64,000 nt of DNA, from contig JAHPZE010000007.1 in NCBI GenBank assembly GCA_019058365.1, forward strand, positions 1 to 64,000, written 5' to 3'. Origin of the DNA: Promethearchaeota archaeon (GTDB lineage Archaea; Asgardarchaeota; Lokiarchaeia; Sigyniarchaeales; SOKP01). Made by a program: the position numbers and the translations under genes. The notes under the pieces were generated by a model. It ran no database searches, was not told the DNA's origin, and worked only from the letters and a program-made list of their open reading frames with translations. This document shows, one piece after another, positions 9,225-17,996 of the stretch. Every line of letters begins with the position of its first letter. The stretch's first letter is position 1.

Positions 9225-9610
9225 TCATTTAAATTGATTCTTTAAAATAAATTTTTTTAAAAAAGACTATATATTTCCTTATATATTTACATATAATATT
9301 ATATTTAAATATTATGAATAAGCATATAATTAGTGCCTTCGATGAAATGAACTTATTTTCATAATATATATAGATATATATCAATATCACATTTAATGTA
9401 ATATTATCGCTTGAAATAATTTTTTACATCTGTTTTATTACGTGGAGGATTTCCTATTAAGATAAATTTTAATGTCCTTTATTTAAACGAATTGGCCAAA
9501 ATACTATTGAAATTTTCGAAATTTTTCTATTTTCTTTTAATTTTTCTATTATTAATAGCTAAACACTCAATTAACGCCATTGCCAATAAACATTAAAATA
9601 ATTTGTATGA
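9225..9610. other. Intergenic AT-rich stretch, no gene seen
   Basis: Both strands are full of stops. The part nearest the ABC operon (9260-9320) is almost pure A/T with several TATATA-like boxes that could serve as its promoter. It includes the inverted repeat ATAATATT/AATATTAT (9293-9300 and 9308-9315, 7-nt spacer), possibly an operator, though A/T palindromes are cheap in such DNA. Nothing else is supported. Confidence 0.4.
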
Positions 9611-11155
9611 TTAACGGAAGATCGGTGGTAGAAGCTGTAGATAGTCCTTATCCATTATTGCACTGGCACAAATAAACCCAGAATGGGTAGCAGCTTCAAT
9701 TCCTCCTTCATTAGTGCGTTTCCCATAAGTATCTCCGGCAAAATATAGTCCCTTGATAGTTGGACATTTTACATCCACCCACTCGTCCTCTGGGTGCCTC
9801 CACAATATACAAGTATCTCCAACGGTGAATAACATAAATTCCAGAGCCTCTCTCCAGCCTGAGAATGCAGTATCTAAAAATTTCAACATTCTATCTATCA
9901 CAATATTCACTTTTTTCTTATCATGTGCCTCACTATCTAAAATACTGCTAGCCATACCCGCCAGATACTTCCCTTCAGGAGCGGTTGTAGGTGCAATATT
10001 AGACATACTTACTATATCAAGAGGAACATTACCTCTAAACAATCCTTCCTTCTCTGGGATCAACATGGAAGTATGGTAAAAAGTCCTAGGGTCAACCTCG
10101 AGTTCACAAAAAGTATTCAACGGTTTAGATAAACCTATTTGCGCAGCAACCATGGCGGTATGAATTACTTTTTTAGTTAATTTGACAAAATCTGTAGGTA
10201 ATAAATCCTCAGGTAATAATTTTAGCAATTCTCGTGGCGGAGTAGTACAAACAATCAATGGAGCCTTTATTTCTACTATTTTACCATCAATCTTAGCTAT
10301 AACGCCGATAGCTCTTCCATTTTGGACGATAATTTCATTGACTTGAGCATTTGTAACAATATCACCTTGAGCATCTCTAACGACACTTGCAAAACCCTCA
10401 ACAATAAAACGATGCCCTGGTGCCCCCGCAAACGCCCAAGAACCGTCTGTTATATGTACTCCCATTTTTTGAACCTGTAAAAATACCTTTAAATTCTCTC
10501 CAGCGGAGTTCAGAGCTGGATCGTTGATGATCGTCTGGAAGGTCCCCATAGCATAATGGAATTCTTGTGCGAGTTCATTTTTAGTTATACTGGTTATGTA
10601 ATCTTTCAATGTTACGTCGTCCAATTTCTCAGCTTCAGCTATTGATTGAACTTGGAGCTTTCTTTTATGGACATTCACCATCTCAGCGTAATCTTCATCG
10701 CTCATCCAACCATACTTGGATCTTCTGTCTATTATATGAGGTTTCCAATCATGATCATACCATACGAAACCTACATTAGGATAGAAAATCGAAGCTTTGT
10801 TAAATAGGGCTAAGGCGTGGCTAACCCGTCCTCGATTAGTATACCAAGCCCCCCTACCCCCCGATTCAAGCACATAACCATTAAGCATCTTGTTCTTTAT
10901 GAGTGTGTGGAGATCAGGTTCTGTCCTATCGACAACCCAAGAGTGAGCGGATTGCATTAAGGTTTTACGAAATTTATTTGCATCCTTAATACTTTCCCCT
11001 CGGAAAGATGTAGCACGTCCCCCTATCTGTGAAGATCCCTCAAGGATGAGAACCTTCTTGTGTTCCATATTGGATAAAATTGCACCAACAACTGATCCGG
11101 CTATGCCACATCCTATGATTATGACATCATAATCATTCGAAATTTTTTTAGACAT
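9611..11155 (-). CDS. FAD-dependent phytoene-desaturase/carotenoid-isomerase-like oxidoreductase
   Basis: A 514-residue flavoprotein of the amine oxidase/phytoene dehydrogenase superfamily. The N-terminal Rossmann motif VIIIGCGIAGSV with LILEGSSQIGGRA binds FAD, and the C-terminal GLYFAGDTYG is the usual second FAD contact. The start at 11155 is preferred over the upstream ATG at 11224 because GAGGAG sits six bases before it and the family begins a few residues before the Rossmann strand. Base composition is visibly more GC-rich than neighbouring genes. It stands alone on the minus strand with no terpenoid genes beside it, so the substrate (a polyprenyl lipid, a carotenoid-like or another hydrophobic compound) is not known. 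Confidence 0.75.
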   Translation of the reverse strand: MSKKISNDYDVIIIGCGIAGSVVGAILSNMEHKKVLILEGSSQIGGRATSFRGESIKDANKFRKTLMQSAHSWVVDRTEPDLHTLIKNKMLNGYVLESGGRGAWYTNRGRVSHALALFNKASIFYPNVGFVWYDHDWKPHIIDRRSKYGWMSDEDYAEMVNVHKRKLQVQSIAEAEKLDDVTLKDYITSITKNELAQEFHYAMGTFQTIINDPALNSAGENLKVFLQVQKMGVHITDGSWAFAGAPGHRFIVEGFASVVRDAQGDIVTNAQVNEIIVQNGRAIGVIAKIDGKIVEIKAPLIVCTTPPRELLKLLPEDLLPTDFVKLTKKVIHTAMVAAQIGLSKPLNTFCELEVDPRTFYHTSMLIPEKEGLFRGNVPLDIVSMSNIAPTTAPEGKYLAGMASSILDSEAHDKKKVNIVIDRMLKFLDTAFSGWREALEFMLFTVGDTCILWRHPEDEWVDVKCPTIKGLYFAGDTYGKRTNEGGIEAATHSGFICASAIMDKDYLQLLPPIFR

Positions 11156-11285
11156 TTTATCTCCTCTTTTTTTATAATTATTATTACTAACTGCCAAATA
11201 AATACTTATCTTTGCATAGTACATTCGAACTCCAAGAATTTGAGCATTATTTTAAGAAATTAACAAACTATATTAATGAGTTATT

Positions 11286-12236
11286 TTAATTTCTTTTCTG
11301 ATTAACTATAATTATAATTGAGATTACTATAAGAATTGTACCGAGTAAATGTGCCAATGTAAAGTTTTCTCCAAGAAGAATTGTTGCATATATAGCTGAA
11401 GATATTGGAGTTGGAGCAAAAATTGTAGTTGCTTTTGATACGTCTAAATATGATAATGTTTTATACCAACATATTAATCCTGCACCGTAAACAGCCCCCA
11501 TCAGAAAAAAGAATGATAAATTATCCGGATCAAAAAAAATTTTAAAATCTGGAGTAAAAATAATTAGATATGTTAAAATTAGAATTACACCAGAAATAAT
11601 ATTTCTTATAAAAACCATTTGTATTGGTGTTGCTTCTTCCCTATTAAATAAAGGTTTTGTGAGAGTGTGGCCAAAAATCCACATTAAACTAATTAATAGT
11701 ATTATGCCTACTCCAATTAATATAGTGAGATTGATATCAATTAATGTGAAAAATTGGGTAATACTAATTGCTAATCCTAAGAAAAGTAATATTGAAAAAA
11801 AAATCTGTAACTTAGTTATCCTTTCTTTTAGAATAAGATAACCTAAAATTATTGAAAAAAAGACAGTAGTTTTTTGAGCCAAGGATCCATTAATTGCTCC
11901 AGCCATATCATAACCAATAAAAAAGAAAACTTGATTTACACCAAAAATTAAACCAATACCAATTAATAACCAAAAATTTTTCTTCCAATTTGAAAGAACA
12001 TGAACTTTATTAACATTTTTTAGTAGTTTATTCGCCTTCTGATTATGTGAATTTAATATTCTGAATTCAAATAATAAAATTGGAAAAAAAATCAATGCTT
12101 CAACCATACAAGTCATGGCTCCAGAAAGATAAGCATCAACTGCCGTTGGTCTCGAAATAGCAATTATAGGCTGCAATCCGACAAATATAATCCCGAAAAA
12201 ACCGGTTATCAGACCTTTTTTTGTATTCTTATCCAA
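11286..12236 (-). CDS. EamA/DMT-superfamily transporter
   Basis: A 316-residue inner-membrane protein with ten hydrophobic segments in two repeated five-helix halves, the mark of the drug/metabolite transporter superfamily. Features typical of the family are GYDMAGAINGSLAQKTTVFFSI in the first half and a matching LDVSKATTIFAPTPISSA in the second, with LGTILIVISI at the end. The start at 12236 opens with MDKNTKKGLITGFFGII. Substrate cannot be read from sequence. It is a single minus-strand gene divergent from an ABC transporter operon. Confidence 0.8.
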   Translation of the reverse strand: MDKNTKKGLITGFFGIIFVGLQPIIAISRPTAVDAYLSGAMTCMVEALIFFPILLFEFRILNSHNQKANKLLKNVNKVHVLSNWKKNFWLLIGIGLIFGVNQVFFFIGYDMAGAINGSLAQKTTVFFSIILGYLILKERITKLQIFFSILLFLGLAISITQFFTLIDINLTILIGVGIILLISLMWIFGHTLTKPLFNREEATPIQMVFIRNIISGVILILTYLIIFTPDFKIFFDPDNLSFFFLMGAVYGAGLICWYKTLSYLDVSKATTIFAPTPISSAIYATILLGENFTLAHLLGTILIVISIIIIVNQKRN

Positions 12237-12389
12237 GCTAATTATAAATAATTATATGGAGCTATAAAATTTTATTTTAATAGAAATTAAATTGTAATTT
12301 TATGAAGATTACGTTTTTATTAAGTAAAATTTAATTGATTAGGATAATTAAAAAAAAAGAACTTTTTAAATAAGTGGATGTGAATAAGA

Positions 12390-13205
12390 ATTACCAGTAA
12401 TTTTGCGATACAAACAAAAAACCTTACGAAAAAATTCGGTAATATCGTAGCTGTAAATAATCTAAATTTAAAAATTCCATATGGTAAAACTTATGGTTTA
12501 TTAGGTCCTAATGGAGCGGGTAAAACTACTACTGTTAGGATGTTAAACGCTATAATTTCACCTACCGAAGGAACTGCGCAAGTTGTAGGATATGATATTA
12601 TAACTCAAAGCAAACAAGTTAAGATAAACTGTGGTTTTTTACCAGAATCACCCGGATTATATCAAAAGTTAACAGCGAAAGAATTCTTGGAATTTGTAGG
12701 TGAGTTATATTATCTCCCAAAAGAAATTATCTCTACCCGTATTGAAGAATTATTGGATATCTTTGATTTGGAAGGGCGTGAGAATGATCTTTTAGAAGGA
12801 TACTCAAGAGGTATGAAGCAAAAAGTATGTCTATGTGCAGCGTTAATACAAGATCCTAAAATAATTTTTTTAGATGAACCAACTTCTAATCTAGATCCTG
12901 CAGCAGCTAGAATGGTAAAAGATCTAATCTCCGATCTCGTTAAGAAAGCTGATAAAACTATATTCATTTGTACTCATCTCCTTGATGCTGCAGAAGAATT
13001 ATGCGATTTAATTGGTATTATTGACAAAGGGGAATTAAAAGTTGAGGGAAGTCCAAAAGAAATTATTGATTCGGTTGGTGCAAAAGATTTAGAAGAAGCA
13101 TATCTGAAAATCATGGGTGTATCTAAAATTGAAGATTTATTAGCGTGGAGAGAAGAAATACCGGCTAATATCGAAAAAGATAAGAAAAAAAAAAAGAAAA
13201 AGTAA
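12390..13205 (+). CDS. ABC transporter ATP-binding protein with a non-standard start
   Basis: ABC ATPase of the NatA/CcmA exporter type: GPNGAGKTT (Walker A), YSRGMKQKV (signature), IIFLDEPTSNLD (Walker B) and a switch His in FICTHLLDA. The first ATG in frame (12540) lies after Walker A and cannot be the true start. The frame is open back to a TGA at 12381-12383, which follows an in-frame ATG (12378) directly. No ATG, GTG or TTG lies between the TGA and Walker A. ATT at 12390, six bases after a GGATGTGA ribosome-site-like sequence, gives a normal N-terminus (ITSNFAIQTKNLTKKFG) and is my choice. The product ends in a Lys-rich tail. It is followed 13 bases later by its permease. Confidence 0.75.
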   Translation: MTSNFAIQTKNLTKKFGNIVAVNNLNLKIPYGKTYGLLGPNGAGKTTTVRMLNAIISPTEGTAQVVGYDIITQSKQVKINCGFLPESPGLYQKLTAKEFLEFVGELYYLPKEIISTRIEELLDIFDLEGRENDLLEGYSRGMKQKVCLCAALIQDPKIIFLDEPTSNLDPAAARMVKDLISDLVKKADKTIFICTHLLDAAEELCDLIGIIDKGELKVEGSPKEIIDSVGAKDLEEAYLKIMGVSKIEDLLAWREEIPANIEKDKKKKKKK

Positions 13206-13218
13206 TAACTGGATAAGA

Positions 13219-14814
13219 ATGGCTCTTTGGAAAACAATTGCTAAAAACGAAATAAAGCTCAGAACTAATAAATTTCGAAATCATCGGTTATTATTTTTCA
13301 TTATTTTATACTCCTTTTTCATTATTTGGGCTTTCTTCTTAGCTCCAATGCTTTTTGACTTATTTATGCCTACATTGGTCGAAGTTATTCCAGAAATTAA
13401 TTTGACAGTCGCGTTAATTATTGAATATGTGTTGATGGCTTTTTTTTTATCCGTTTTTATATATCCTTTAAACAGTATTTATAGAAAAATTGAAATTGGG
13501 TTCAAAGAAATAATATTAGCATCACCAGCAACACCAGGTGATATTTTTTTAGGAGAAATCATAGGAAAATTACCAATTTATTTAGGGGGTGTTTTGCTTT
13601 TTACTCCAATAATAACGGGAATGCTCAACCCTATTATTAATTTGAGTCTAATTCAATATATAATTATTTATGTTTGTATTTTTGGATTAGTTTTATTTGC
13701 AACTTTATTAGGCTCCATTGTTGCCGCATGGTTAGAGCACAAAATAGCTAAAAATGATCGAGTAAAAGATTTGGGAAAAATACTGTTATTTCTCCTCTCT
13801 ATTGCAATGGTTGCAATAGTTTATACTCTGCAATTCTTATTTGAATATCTTATAACCAATCCTGAATTAAGGAATTGGGTGATGTTCTATCCTTCTTTAT
13901 GGTTTTCTAATATTATTTTATATTTTATTGACCCAAGCTTGATAAGTAGATATATTCTAAACATATGGTCTAGTGTAGCTCTAGTTATAATTATTCCACT
14001 GATAATTTTTTTAGTTGCTTACAAAAAAGCAGATACGTTTTTTAGTGTGGAAGGAGGTATAGAAAAAATATCCACTGTGATAAAAAGAGAAAATAAATTC
14101 TACAAATTAACTAGGAAATTATCAGGGCATAAATGGGAAGGATTGATTATAACTCAACTAAAGGAGTTTTTGAGAAGACGAGAAAGTATAATGAAATTTG
14201 TATATCTAATAGGATTAGTGGGTGTTTTAGGAGTACTTTTCTCAACCTTAGGTTTGGATTATTTAATTGGTCAATCAATATTAATTGCTATGATTATCAT
14301 TATAGGTGGAATAATGTACGGACTAATGTTTGGAAGCTATATATTTGTTGGGAGTAAAGACTTAATTTGGGTATATAAAAGATCTCCTCGTAATGTACAT
14401 GCTTTGGTATTTTCATATCTCTTAGCAATGTTAATCTTTAATATATTAATGGCATTTGGACTTACAATTTTCTTTGCTTTCCTTCTCAAATTTGACCTTT
14501 TTAATATTATATTTTTCTTTAGTTTCTATTTAATAAATAGTGAAGTAGTTATTTCTCAAGCAGTTGGAATCCAATGCTTAAGCCCTGCTTTTGAGGAAAA
14601 GGGTAGTTCGATGACAGCAAATAATCTTTTTTTAATGGTTCTTCAATTGATACCTTACCAATTCATACTCATGTTTATTATACTTGCATTTGATGTGCCC
14701 ACTTCTCCAATTTTAGCCAGATTCCACTATCTTATGCCTTTATTATTAATTTCTATTGCAAGTGCAATTCCCCTTTTAATTTTCGGATTAAGAAAGTTAA
14801 GTAAAATAGAGTAA
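13219..14814 (+). CDS. ABC-2-type transporter permease
   Basis: A 531-residue polytopic membrane protein with about 12 hydrophobic segments and short charged loops, including the pre-helix segment KNEIKLRTNKFRNHR at the N-terminus, as usual in ABC-2 exporters. GFKEIILASPATPGDIFLGEI resembles the coupling-helix region of such permeases. It starts 13 bases after the ATPase gene and is surely its partner. Both are transcribed together, and a T-tract follows the stop at about 14820. Substrate unknown. A marked difference from the other exporter in the window is the lack of a CPBP domain. Confidence 0.8.
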   Translation: MALWKTIAKNEIKLRTNKFRNHRLLFFIILYSFFIIWAFFLAPMLFDLFMPTLVEVIPEINLTVALIIEYVLMAFFLSVFIYPLNSIYRKIEIGFKEIILASPATPGDIFLGEIIGKLPIYLGGVLLFTPIITGMLNPIINLSLIQYIIIYVCIFGLVLFATLLGSIVAAWLEHKIAKNDRVKDLGKILLFLLSIAMVAIVYTLQFLFEYLITNPELRNWVMFYPSLWFSNIILYFIDPSLISRYILNIWSSVALVIIIPLIIFLVAYKKADTFFSVEGGIEKISTVIKRENKFYKLTRKLSGHKWEGLIITQLKEFLRRRESIMKFVYLIGLVGVLGVLFSTLGLDYLIGQSILIAMIIIIGGIMYGLMFGSYIFVGSKDLIWVYKRSPRNVHALVFSYLLAMLIFNILMAFGLTIFFAFLLKFDLFNIIFFFSFYLINSEVVISQAVGIQCLSPAFEEKGSSMTANNLFLMVLQLIPYQFILMFIILAFDVPTSPILARFHYLMPLLLISIASAIPLLIFGLRKLSKIE

Positions 14815-14824
14815 AAAATTTTTT

Positions 14825-16249
14825 TTATAAATTTTTAAGTGCAATTTTTTCTAATTCCCTAATTAAATGTTCATCAATAGGACATATGGAGGATGCATTT
14901 AATAGTTTAGATGCTTGTTCTTTAGCCCTTTTTCTAACAGATTTAGAACCATTCTGTTTCCAAGCATCACGCGTCATTCTATCTATTATTGGACTTGGAA
15001 AGAATAATTCTTTTCTAAAATATTTCAGGGTTGATGGATGGGATAAAAGTTCTTCTTTATCTTCATAATCTTTTAGAATTTCTGAAGCAAAAGGAGATCC
15101 ATGATCTTCAATACCTTGAATTAATCTTTTTACCATCCCTACTATTTCATTATCAATAATTAATTTCTCAATACTTTGGGTTGATTCAAAATCAAGCATT
15201 CCAGGACCAGAAACCATATTTATCCCTGCTAATCCTGCTAATAGAGCTCCCATGCCGGCTTCAAAACCCGCTTGACCATCGGGTACTTTAGAATCGCTAA
15301 GTGACATATATGCATGAGTGGGCAAATTTAAGAGTTTTCCCATTTCAACATCACCAAGATTTATCATCATCGTTTCTATTGCACCCATTGGTGTCGTTCC
15401 TTGTTTCATATCAAAAACAGCAGGAGAACCACCCCAGATTAAAGGAGCTCCTTGTTTGGTTAACTGAACTATTACAGTCCCAGCAAGGCATTCCGCACAG
15501 TGTTGAGTAATCGATCCAATCAAGGTGATTGGAGCACTAGCTCCCGCTAATGGCATTGAAACAAATTCAGAGGGGATCATACTTTTTGCAGCATCAATTA
15601 ATGATTGTGTAGTTAGATCTGACCATTTAAGAGGTGGACTTGGACATGCATCAAATATAGCCAGTGGTTTTCTCGCTAAATCATCTTCCGATTGCCTACA
15701 TGTTAATAGGATCTCTCGCATGATCGAGAAGCTTTCTTTGCGAAATGTTCCAGTAATAACGGGTTTATAGCAATTAGACAACGCGAGATCTAATCTATGC
15801 CAATCTTGAGCGTCTTTTGGTACATCATTATAAATTAATGCTGTACTTTGAGCATCGATATATTTCAATTGTTCAACTACTTTTGAAAATCTTATGAAAT
15901 CTTTTGATATTGCTTCTCTAATATCCCCTGTTTCCTCATCAAGGATGAAAATTGCAGCAGACCCTGGATCAAAATTAACATTATCTTCCTTCAAAGTAAT
16001 ATATTCATTACCCTCTCGGTCGTAAAGGGTAATCTCACTTGGTGCAGTATCTAAACATTTATTAATTAAATCTGGTGGGATATAATAACGTGAACCTTCA
16101 TGATTTATACCATTTTGATTAAATAACTCAATTGCTTCCTGATTCTCAATAAAAACTCCTTGAGTTTCGAGAATCATTTTAGCTTCTTCCAAAATCTTTT
16201 GTTTATGTTCTTCATCTAATATTTTTATCTGTGGTCTTATAATTGGCAT
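14825..16249 (-). CDS. MttB-family corrinoid-dependent methyltransferase (non-pyrrolysine)
   Basis: A 474-residue TIM-barrel protein of the trimethylamine methyltransferase (MttB, COG5598) superfamily. Family landmarks include GSAAIFILDEETG, PVITGTFR, PLAGASAPITLIGS, PLIWGGSPAVFDMKQG and the C-terminal SPIIDRMTRDAW. There is no in-frame TAG, so this is a pyrrolysine-free member. Known members demethylate quaternary amines such as glycine betaine, proline betaine or carnitine, passing the methyl group to a corrinoid protein. It is the last gene of a three-gene minus-strand operon with a homocysteine methyltransferase (28-bp gap) and a corrinoid protein. The start ATG at 16249 has AGGAG upstream. 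Substrate not determined. Confidence 0.88.
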   Translation of the reverse strand: MPIIRPQIKILDEEHKQKILEEAKMILETQGVFIENQEAIELFNQNGINHEGSRYYIPPDLINKCLDTAPSEITLYDREGNEYITLKEDNVNFDPGSAAIFILDEETGDIREAISKDFIRFSKVVEQLKYIDAQSTALIYNDVPKDAQDWHRLDLALSNCYKPVITGTFRKESFSIMREILLTCRQSEDDLARKPLAIFDACPSPPLKWSDLTTQSLIDAAKSMIPSEFVSMPLAGASAPITLIGSITQHCAECLAGTVIVQLTKQGAPLIWGGSPAVFDMKQGTTPMGAIETMMINLGDVEMGKLLNLPTHAYMSLSDSKVPDGQAGFEAGMGALLAGLAGINMVSGPGMLDFESTQSIEKLIIDNEIVGMVKRLIQGIEDHGSPFASEILKDYEDKEELLSHPSTLKYFRKELFFPSPIIDRMTRDAWKQNGSKSVRKRAKEQASKLLNASSICPIDEHLIRELEKIALKNL

Positions 16250-16277
16250 TTATTTATACTCCTAATGTTATTTGTTA

Positions 16278-17156
16278 TTAGAGAGAATTAATAATTTTGC
16301 GGATTTCCTTAATTGTTTTTGGAGATGTACCACAACAACCTCCTACAATTTTGGCTCCAAATTCGATCATTTCACGAATGTCATTAGCAAACTCCTCTAC
16401 GGGTTGTTCATAATAAATTTTCCCACTTTTAACTACGGGCTGGCCCGCATTAGGTTTTATAGATAAAGGTTTATCAGTAAAATTTTTAGCAGTCTTTAGT
16501 AATTTAAGCATATCCTTAGATCCTAATGTACAATTTGCTCCAATTACATCTATATTTTCATTATTCAATGCTTCTATACATTTTTCTAATGAATCTCCCA
16601 TAATTGTAAAGAACCCCCTTTTAGTCATTCTATAAGTGATTGATGCAATTAAGGGTTTTTTAGAAACATCTCGTACTGCTTTTATTGCTGCTAACATTTC
16701 TTCAAGATCTGAAATTGTTTCAATATGCCAAAGATCAACCCCTTTTTCTAATAATTTTGTTTGGGTCGAAAAACTAGAATACCATTGATCACTAGTAACA
16801 TTTCCTACTGGTGGTCTAAATTCACCTGTTGGGCCAATATCTCCAACAATTAAGCCTCCAAAAGGACGAGCTTTTTTGATATTTTCTAAAGCATTATCGA
16901 TAATCTCTTCAATTCGATTTTCAAGATTATAATGAGATAAGTTCAAGGGAGTTGAACCAAAAGTATTGGTCTGACACATATCTGAACCTGCATCATAATA
17001 TGATCGATGGATTTCAGAGATTACATCTGGTTGTTCAATATTTAAAATATCTGGGATTTTCCCGGATTCTAATCCTCTTTTGATAAGTTCACTCCCGAAT
17101 CCCCCATCAAAAAGCACGATCTTAGAATCATCCTTTAACCAATCTTTGAATGACAT
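16278..17156 (-). CDS. Homocysteine S-methyltransferase-family protein
   Basis: A 292-residue zinc-dependent methyltransferase. FDGGFGSELIKRGL opens the barrel, and the three zinc-ligand cysteines are present in GANC (about residue 203) and GGCCGT (about 272). NTFGST and GDIGPTGEF are further family marks. It transfers a methyl group to a thiol, usually homocysteine to give methionine. Length equals the catalytic Hcy domain of MetH or a free-standing MmuM-type enzyme. Placed between a corrinoid protein and an MttB-like enzyme, it likely takes the methyl group from the corrinoid, so the trio could make methionine from a methylated amine. The start has GAGGAT at good distance. Confidence 0.88.
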   Translation of the reverse strand: MSFKDWLKDDSKIVLFDGGFGSELIKRGLESGKIPDILNIEQPDVISEIHRSYYDAGSDMCQTNTFGSTPLNLSHYNLENRIEEIIDNALENIKKARPFGGLIVGDIGPTGEFRPPVGNVTSDQWYSSFSTQTKLLEKGVDLWHIETISDLEEMLAAIKAVRDVSKKPLIASITYRMTKRGFFTIMGDSLEKCIEALNNENIDVIGANCTLGSKDMLKLLKTAKNFTDKPLSIKPNAGQPVVKSGKIYYEQPVEEFANDIREMIEFGAKIVGGCCGTSPKTIKEIRKIINSL

Positions 17157-17184
17157 TTTTTTATCCTCATGAATAGTATGATTT

Positions 17185-17832
17185 TTATTTATCCAAAAGA
17201 GATTTAACTAATCTAACGGCACCAATAGCATTTTCAGCAAAACCATCAGCACTACATTCTTCTACCCAAGTATTTGTTACAGGAGCACCACCTAGAATTA
17301 CTTTGAATCTATTAGCTAGATTTTTTTCTCTTAATAGTTCAATAACTTTTTTCTGACCCGTCATAGTAGTTGTTAATAAGGCAGAAATACCAATAATATC
17401 TGCATTTTTTTCAATAGCTTCCTCTACAATTTTTTCAACAGGAACATCAGCCCCTAGATCAAAAACATCATACCCATAAGCTCTTAACAATGTCGCTACT
17501 ATTGTTTTTCCAATTGAATGAATATCACCCTCAATTGTAGCTATAACAACTACGCCATGGGAAATTTTTTCCGATGCATCATGAAGATAAGGAATTATCA
17601 GATCCAAACAATTTTGCATTATTTGAGCACCTCGCATTAATTCCGGTAAGAAAAATTCACCTTCTTCCCATAAGTCTCCAACTTTCCGAATTCCAGCAGC
17701 AAATCCCTTTTCAATTACTTCAAGCAATTTCATTTTTTCCCTAACGGCTTTATTTGCATATTCAATAGCTTTTTTTTCATCTAGATTTACTATAGCCTTG
17801 GATATATCATTATAGAAATTCTCTTTTGACAC
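17185..17832 (-). CDS. Corrinoid (B12-binding) methyltransferase protein, MtbC/MttC-like
   Basis: A 215-residue protein with the helical cap domain of methyltransferase corrinoid proteins (residues 1-90: EKGFAAGIRKVGDLWEEGEFFLPELM) followed by a B12-binding Rossmann domain. The lower-ligand motif DxHxxG is present as EGDIHSIGK (about residue 103), with SALLTTT and LGGAPV as further cobalamin contacts. It carries the methyl group between the two enzymes encoded just downstream. The start is GTG at 17832, chosen because GGAGAG precedes it and the helical cap begins here. First gene of the methyl-transfer operon, divergent from hisS. Confidence 0.9.
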   Translation of the reverse strand: MSKENFYNDISKAIVNLDEKKAIEYANKAVREKMKLLEVIEKGFAAGIRKVGDLWEEGEFFLPELMRGAQIMQNCLDLIIPYLHDASEKISHGVVVIATIEGDIHSIGKTIVATLLRAYGYDVFDLGADVPVEKIVEEAIEKNADIIGISALLTTTMTGQKKVIELLREKNLANRFKVILGGAPVTNTWVEECSADGFAENAIGAVRLVKSLLDK

Positions 17833-17996
17833 TCAAATCTCTCCAAAAAAATTGTTAAATCACAATTAAAATTCAATTCAAATATTATTTATTTACATAT
17901 AATAAATTAGAAAAACCTTATTGTTGAATAGAAAAAAATATTTGCTAATTTTCTTTTTAAGATTTAGGTTGCAATTAATTAAATACAAGTGATTTG

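Noticed and set aside
9293..9315. A/T-only palindrome as an operator
   Set aside because: Perfect A/T inverted repeats are frequent by chance in DNA this AT-rich, and no regulator gene is nearby; left only as a remark.
14825..16249. Pyrrolysine-type trimethylamine methyltransferase
   Set aside because: The MttB-like frame has no in-frame TAG, so it belongs to the pyrrolysine-free group.
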